The notes beneath the pieces are model-generated. The model had not been told where the DNA came from, did no database searches, and was given only the letters and a program-made list of their open reading frames with translations. Source: Lachnospiraceae bacterium (GTDB taxonomy: Bacteria; Bacillota_A; Clostridia; Lachnospirales; Lachnospiraceae). From it: a stretch of 9,861 nt of DNA. The stretch spans positions 1-9,861 of the forward strand of contig JAISHZ010000109.1 in the NCBI GenBank assembly GCA_031262285.1, in the 5' to 3' direction. The translations under genes and the position numbers were made by a program. This document shows, piece after piece, positions 5,698 through 9,861 of this stretch (position 1 is its first letter; each line of letters starts with the position of its first letter).

Positions 5698-7437
5698 ATG
5701 AAGCGCTACTGGAAATATATCAAACCATATCTTCCATACTTTATCATAGGACCGATCATGATGATTATAGAAGTCCTAGGGGAAGTACTCTTACCCAAAA
5801 TGATGGCGAATATCGCCAACAACGGTGTCGCAGCGGGCGATATCCCTTACATCATACAAACCGGCGCACAAATGATCGGATTAGCCTTGTGTATGCTTTT
5901 AGGAGGGGTAGGCGGTGCATACTTCGGATCCAAAGCGTCCGTTAATTTTGCCGCAGATCTGCGAGCAGATGTGTTTGCAAAGGTACAACAATTCTCTTTC
6001 TCCAATATCGACCACTTCAGCACCGGCTCATTGGTGACGCGACTGACCAACGACGTAACCCAAATGCAAAATCTCGTCATGATGTCACTACGCATTATGC
6101 TGCGAGCGCCAGGAATGTTGATTGGCGCGATTATCATGGCTTTTCTCATGAATGCACAATTAGCGACAGTTCTACTCATCGTGATGCCCATTCTTATTGT
6201 CGTAATCATCCTGGTCATGCGCGCCGCTTTTCCGCGCTTCCAACGGATGCAGCAGAAATTGGATCATTTAAACTCAACCGTTCAAGAAGCTTTGACCAAT
6301 GTACGCGTGATCAAATCCTTTGTGCGAGAAGATTTCGAAAAAGATCGATTTGGGCAAGCCAATGAAGATCTCAAAGACAACGCGTTAAAAGCATTTCGCG
6401 TAGTGATTATGAATATGCCCCTTATGATGCTTGCTATGAACGGAACTACTCTGGCGATCGTATGGTTTGGCGGCAATCAGATCTTGGATAATACCATGGC
6501 AATCGGAGATTTGTCTGCGTTTATTACCTATATCGTACAAGTCCTCATGTCGCTGATGATGGTAGCGTTTGTACTACTGCAGGTATCGCGAGCACTTGCC
6601 TCTTCAAAGCGTATTCGTGAAGTGTTAGACACGATAGTGGATATCGATGACACCAATGCCACCCAAAAGGATCAAATCGTCACGAAAGGGGAAATCGAAT
6701 TTCGCGATGTTTCTTTTCGATATTACAAAGATACGCAAGAATGGGTGCTTGATCATATATCGCTACGCATTGAACCCGGTTCTACGGTGGGGATCATCGG
6801 CTCTACCGGCTGTGGGAAGACGAGCTTGGTGCAGATGATTCCGCGTCTTTATGACGTTGACCAAGGAGAGGTTCTGGTCGATGGAGTGAATGTAAAAGAC
6901 TATTCGCTCAATCATTTGAGGGATCGCGTGGGTATGGTATTACAGAAAAATGTTCTGTTTTCCGGAACCATTCAAGAGAATCTGGAATGGGGAAAAGAAG
7001 ACGCTACCTTGGAGGAAATACGCGAAGAAGCACGCAAAGCACAAGCAGATCCGTTTATCGTTTCCTTTACCAATGGGTATGATACCGAGTTGGGACAAGG
7101 CGGTGTGAATGTCTCCGGCGGGCAAAAACAGAGACTCTGTATCGCCAGAGCATTATTAAAAAATCCAAAGATCTTGATCTTAGACGACTCGACAAGTGCG
7201 GTGGACACCGCCACAGAAGCGAAGATTCGAGAAGAACTTGCAACCTCCTTTGCCAAGACCACCACAATCGTGATCGCGCAGCGAATATCCTCAGTGATCG
7301 ACGCGGATAAAATTGTCGTGATGGACGAAGGCAAAATCGTTGGAGAGGGACAACATGATCAGCTGCTCAAGACCTGTGAAACCTATCAAGAAATTTACTA
7401 TTCTCAGATGGATAAAGAAGAGGAGGTATCTGCGTAA
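5698..7437 (+). CDS. Heterodimeric ABC exporter, degenerate-NBD half (YheI/BmrC-like)
   Basis: This 579-residue half-transporter has a six-helix membrane domain (about 10-300) followed by a nucleotide-binding domain. Walker A is GSTGCGKTS (368-376) and the signature is NVSGGQKQR (from 471). Walker B is LILDD: Asp496 is normal, but residue 497 is Asp where the catalytic Glu should be. The switch histidine is Gln528 in VIAQRIS. These two changes mark the degenerate-site subunit of heterodimeric exporters such as BmrC of BmrCD and TM287 of TM287/288. The next gene encodes the complementary half and overlaps by 1 nt. Family members export drugs or other amphipathic compounds; the substrate here is unknown. 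The ATG at 5698 follows AGGAGA (5682-5687) at 10 nt. The subunit assignment is confident; drug export as the true role is inferred. Confidence 0.93.
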   Translation: MKRYWKYIKPYLPYFIIGPIMMIIEVLGEVLLPKMMANIANNGVAAGDIPYIIQTGAQMIGLALCMLLGGVGGAYFGSKASVNFAADLRADVFAKVQQFSFSNIDHFSTGSLVTRLTNDVTQMQNLVMMSLRIMLRAPGMLIGAIIMAFLMNAQLATVLLIVMPILIVVIILVMRAAFPRFQRMQQKLDHLNSTVQEALTNVRVIKSFVREDFEKDRFGQANEDLKDNALKAFRVVIMNMPLMMLAMNGTTLAIVWFGGNQILDNTMAIGDLSAFITYIVQVLMSLMMVAFVLLQVSRALASSKRIREVLDTIVDIDDTNATQKDQIVTKGEIEFRDVSFRYYKDTQEWVLDHISLRIEPGSTVGIIGSTGCGKTSLVQMIPRLYDVDQGEVLVDGVNVKDYSLNHLRDRVGMVLQKNVLFSGTIQENLEWGKEDATLEEIREEARKAQADPFIVSFTNGYDTELGQGGVNVSGGQKQRLCIARALLKNPKILILDDSTSAVDTATEAKIREELATSFAKTTTIVIAQRISSVIDADKIVVMDEGKIVGEGQHDQLLKTCETYQEIYYSQMDKEEEVSA

Positions 7438-7439
7438 TG
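7421..7439 (+). promoter_or_regulatory. RBS inside upstream gene with TAATG stop-start overlap
   Basis: AGGAGGT (7421-7427) lies within the last codons of the first exporter gene, 9 nt before the ATG at 7437. The TAA stop of that gene shares its last A with the ATG. The arrangement supports coupled translation and equal amounts of the two subunits. Confidence 0.8.
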
Positions 7440-9305
7440 AATGAGATGCGTGCAGAAAGACTCCGCAAAAAATACGCGCTGCGGCAAGATATGAAACTGC
7501 AGCATAGAGGTCCAGGTGGACCGGGTCCTAGAGGTCCCAGAGGTATGATGCCGGGAGCTAAACCACAGAATGTCAAGAAATCACTGGGACGTCTGTGGGG
7601 ATATTTATCACAAGATGCATGGAAATTGGTAATCGTTTTCCTTTGTGTGATCATTTCGACCGTGAGTATGTTGGCAGCTTCCTATCTGTTACGACCGGTT
7701 ATCAATGACTTGATGGCAGGAGCGGGAGCAGGCGCATTGCTACGCGGGATCATAACCATGGCAGTGATTTACCTGTTTGGAATGGTCGCGCAATACTTCC
7801 AACAGCTGATTATGATCGGTGTGGCGCAAAAAGCACTGTTACAACTGCGCAATGATCTGTTTGCGAGTATTCAGAAGTTGCCGCTTAGGTTCTTTGACAC
7901 GAACAATCATGGCGATATTATGAGCCGTTTTACCAATGATGTGGACGCTGTCGGAGAGATGATGAACGGCACGGTAGTTCAGCTGATCTCAGCGACGATC
8001 AATATTGTAGGTACGTTGATTTTGATGATTTATACCAATCTGATCTTGACTGCCATTACGATTTTGATGGTGCCGCTTATGATGTTAGGAGCGCAAGGGG
8101 TAGCGAAACGCAGCCGCAAATTTTACAAAGGACAACAGGCTGCACTTGGTACATTGAACGGTTTTATGGAAGAAACAGTTACCGGGCAAAAGGTAGTGAA
8201 AGTATTCTGCCATGAGGAAACCGCGAAAGAAGAATTTGATTTTTTGAACAAAGATCTTCGAGAAAAACAAGTCAAAGCGCAATTTTTCGGTGGATTAATG
8301 GGTCCTGTGGTAGGGAATATCAGCCAGATCGGTTATGCGCTCACCGCAACGATCGGCGGGATTTTGTGTGTGACAAATGGGTTTGACTTTGGCGGACTTA
8401 CGATCTTCTTGGGCTACTCCAGACAATTTTCTCGCCCGCTCAATGAACTATCCATGCAGGTCAATACGATCTTTTCAGCCTTGGCAGGTGCTGAGCGAGT
8501 GTTTGATGTAATGGATCGTGATCCGGAACCAATTGACGCCCCGGATGCGATTCCTCTGGAACAAAAAGAAGTGACCGGAGCAGTCACCTTGAATCATGTA
8601 ACATTTGGCTATGATCCGGATAAAGTGATCTTGTCGGATGTCTCCCTGTACGCGAAGCCGGGACAAAAGATAGCCTTGGTGGGTTCTACGGGAGCAGGTA
8701 AAACGACGATTACCAATTTGATTACTCGTTTTTATGATATCGCGCAAGGAGAGATCACGATCGATGGTACGGATATTCGTAACATTCGCAGAGGGGATCT
8801 GCGCAAAAATATCGCGATCGTTTTACAGGATACCCATCTGTTTACAGGAACCGTCAAGGAAAACATTCGTTACGGAAGGTTGGACGCGACGGACGCCGAA
8901 GTGGAAAAGGCTGCGCGGACAGCCAGTGCACATTCGTTTATCATGAGATTAGAACATGGATATGATACCTTAATAGAGGGAGATGGCGCCAATTTAAGCC
9001 AAGGGCAGAGACAGCTTCTGAATATCGCAAGAGCTGCTATTTCGACCGCACCGATTCTGATCTTGGATGAAGCTACCAGCTCGGTAGATACGAGAACAGA
9101 GAAACATATCGAGCGAGGGATGGATCGTTTGATGGAAAGCAGAACGACGTTGGTCATCGCACATCGTCTTTCAACGGTACGCAATGCCAACGCCATCATC
9201 GTCTTGGAACATGGAGAAGTCATGGAACGAGGCAGCCACGAGGAGCTTTTGGCGGCAAAAGGGCGTTATTACAGTCTTTATACCGGGTTAGCACAACTCG
9301 ATTAG
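7437..9305 (+). CDS. Heterodimeric ABC exporter, catalytic half (YheH/BmrD-like)
   Basis: This 622-residue half-transporter partners with the preceding gene product in the cell membrane. After a cytoplasmic N-terminal extension come six membrane helices (about 62-350) and the NBD. Walker A is GSTGAGKTT (416-424), and Walker B LILDEATS has Asp544 and catalytic Glu545. Switch His576 (VIAHRLSTV) is intact. The signature is NLSQGQRQ (519-526), with Gln in place of the first Gly of LSGGQ. This is expected: the signature serves the degenerate site of the first subunit, while the catalytic site uses this Walker A/B with the NVSGGQ of the partner. The N-terminal extension carries basic residues and a Gly-Pro-Arg-rich run (residues 25-36). 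Length is slightly above the usual 580-600 because of this extension. No terminator is obvious; the convergent flavin reductase gene ends 16 bp away. Confidence 0.94.
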   Translation: MNEMRAERLRKKYALRQDMKLQHRGPGGPGPRGPRGMMPGAKPQNVKKSLGRLWGYLSQDAWKLVIVFLCVIISTVSMLAASYLLRPVINDLMAGAGAGALLRGIITMAVIYLFGMVAQYFQQLIMIGVAQKALLQLRNDLFASIQKLPLRFFDTNNHGDIMSRFTNDVDAVGEMMNGTVVQLISATINIVGTLILMIYTNLILTAITILMVPLMMLGAQGVAKRSRKFYKGQQAALGTLNGFMEETVTGQKVVKVFCHEETAKEEFDFLNKDLREKQVKAQFFGGLMGPVVGNISQIGYALTATIGGILCVTNGFDFGGLTIFLGYSRQFSRPLNELSMQVNTIFSALAGAERVFDVMDRDPEPIDAPDAIPLEQKEVTGAVTLNHVTFGYDPDKVILSDVSLYAKPGQKIALVGSTGAGKTTITNLITRFYDIAQGEITIDGTDIRNIRRGDLRKNIAIVLQDTHLFTGTVKENIRYGRLDATDAEVEKAARTASAHSFIMRLEHGYDTLIEGDGANLSQGQRQLLNIARAAISTAPILILDEATSSVDTRTEKHIERGMDRLMESRTTLVIAHRLSTVRNANAIIVLEHGEVMERGSHEELLAAKGRYYSLYTGLAQLD

Positions 9306-9321
9306 TTCCGAGGTGCCCGTG

Positions 9322-9825
9322 TCAGCGTACCAGTACTTTTTGAATTTCACAAATGTAGAGGGTATGGAAATCATCCTCGGGATACATTTCTTTCGCGAGA
9401 CCGGGTACCAAAAAGTCTTCTGCGCGGTATTCAGACGCATATAATTTTTTGGCAATCAATATCGTTTCGGCTTCTTCAAAGTAGGGTGTAGCGCCGTCAA
9501 AAGCGACGTGAAGCCCTGCTTTTGCAATTTTGTCCTCGTCTCTGCCGGAAGCGGTTCCTAAGTAGGTAAGTTCTTGCCGTAATTGCGGTGAGAAAAAGGT
9601 TAAGGACATCGTATCTTGTGCGTCCACAAATTCTTTGGTATATCGTTGGGGACGAATGACGACGAATGCAACGGGTTTTCCCCACATTTCTCCGAGTCCG
9701 CCCCATGAAGCAGTCATGGTATTGACTTGGTCGGGTGTCCCGGCGGTTACGAGCATCCAATCTCTTCCGATTAGTTTACATGCTCCTTCGTGTAGGTCAT
9801 AGGGGCTGATTTCTTGATAACTCAT
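9322..9825 (-). CDS. Flavin reductase family protein (FMN-binding split barrel)
   Basis: This 167-residue protein belongs to the flavin reductase-like FMN-binding family, cytosolic proteins that bind FMN in a split beta-barrel and often pass electrons from NAD(P)H or another donor to flavin or a partner enzyme. The N-terminal half has the family pattern: GRDWMLVTAG, then NTMTASWGGLGEMWGKPVAFVVIRPQRYTKEF (two pieces, TASWGG and IRPQRYT being the most typical), then MSLTFF. The length is normal. The ATG at 9825 (reading leftwards) follows AAGGAGGG (9833-9840) at 7 nt, an excellent ribosome binding site. The gene converges on the exporter genes and is not part of their operon. The promoter lies beyond the right edge. 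The natural substrate cannot be told from sequence. Confidence 0.92.
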   Translation of the reverse strand: MSYQEISPYDLHEGACKLIGRDWMLVTAGTPDQVNTMTASWGGLGEMWGKPVAFVVIRPQRYTKEFVDAQDTMSLTFFSPQLRQELTYLGTASGRDEDKIAKAGLHVAFDGATPYFEEAETILIAKKLYASEYRAEDFLVPGLAKEMYPEDDFHTLYICEIQKVLVR

Positions 9826-9861
9826 GTTTGTTCCCTCCTTGCGGTTTGGATTGACCAGTAT

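Noticed and set aside
5847..7334. Minus-strand frames opposite the exporter gene
   Set aside because: They are antisense shadows of a well-supported ABC gene, with low-complexity products and no ribosome binding sites.
9306..9321. Bidirectional terminator between the exporter and flavin reductase genes
   Set aside because: The 16-bp gap has no stem with a T tract on either strand; any terminator must overlap the coding ends.

Overview
The window reads as chromosomal DNA of a low-to-moderate G+C Gram-positive bacterium (Firmicutes; a clostridial-type lineage is my guess). The support is strong purine-rich ribosome binding sites, a TTG start, a YheI/YheH (BmrC/BmrD)-like exporter pair and a flavin reductase of a kind common in that phylum. 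I cannot name a genus.

Layout. (1) 1-1359, plus strand: the end of a polar amino acid ABC permease gene and the gene of its ATPase, separated by 139 bp that carry a perfect 10-bp hairpin. (2) 1360-1653: a gene-free stretch with two short repeat blocks. (3) 1654-5213: an AT-rich cassette. It has a strong extended -10 promoter, a long leader of about 340 nt with several hairpins, a 670-aa protein with a phosphoribosyltransferase (PRTase) signature, a 361-aa protein of no family I recognise, and a terminator-like hairpin. (4) 5231-5526: two small non-coding repeats. One is a 111-bp MITE-like element with about 25-bp inverted ends and an exact 9-bp target duplication; the other is a palindrome of about 120 bp with GGGGACAG in both arms. 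(5) 5599-9305, plus strand: a promoter and two overlapping genes for a heterodimeric ABC exporter. (6) 9322-9825, minus strand: a flavin reductase gene convergent with the exporter.

The flanks are ordinary housekeeping and transport genes. The exporter halves are complementary: the first NBD lacks the catalytic Glu and switch His, while the second keeps them. The cassette is the unusual part. It has its own promoter and terminator, differs in base composition from the exporter region, and repeats are clustered next to it. An 18-nt block (inverted) and a 15-nt block (direct) occur on both sides of it. A PRTase-fold protein with a large C-terminal region, paired with an orphan protein and preceded by a long structured leader, fits a candidate conflict (anti-phage or toxin-type) system. 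That role is inference; the sequence directly shows only the PRTase motif, the gene pair, the promoter and the repeats.
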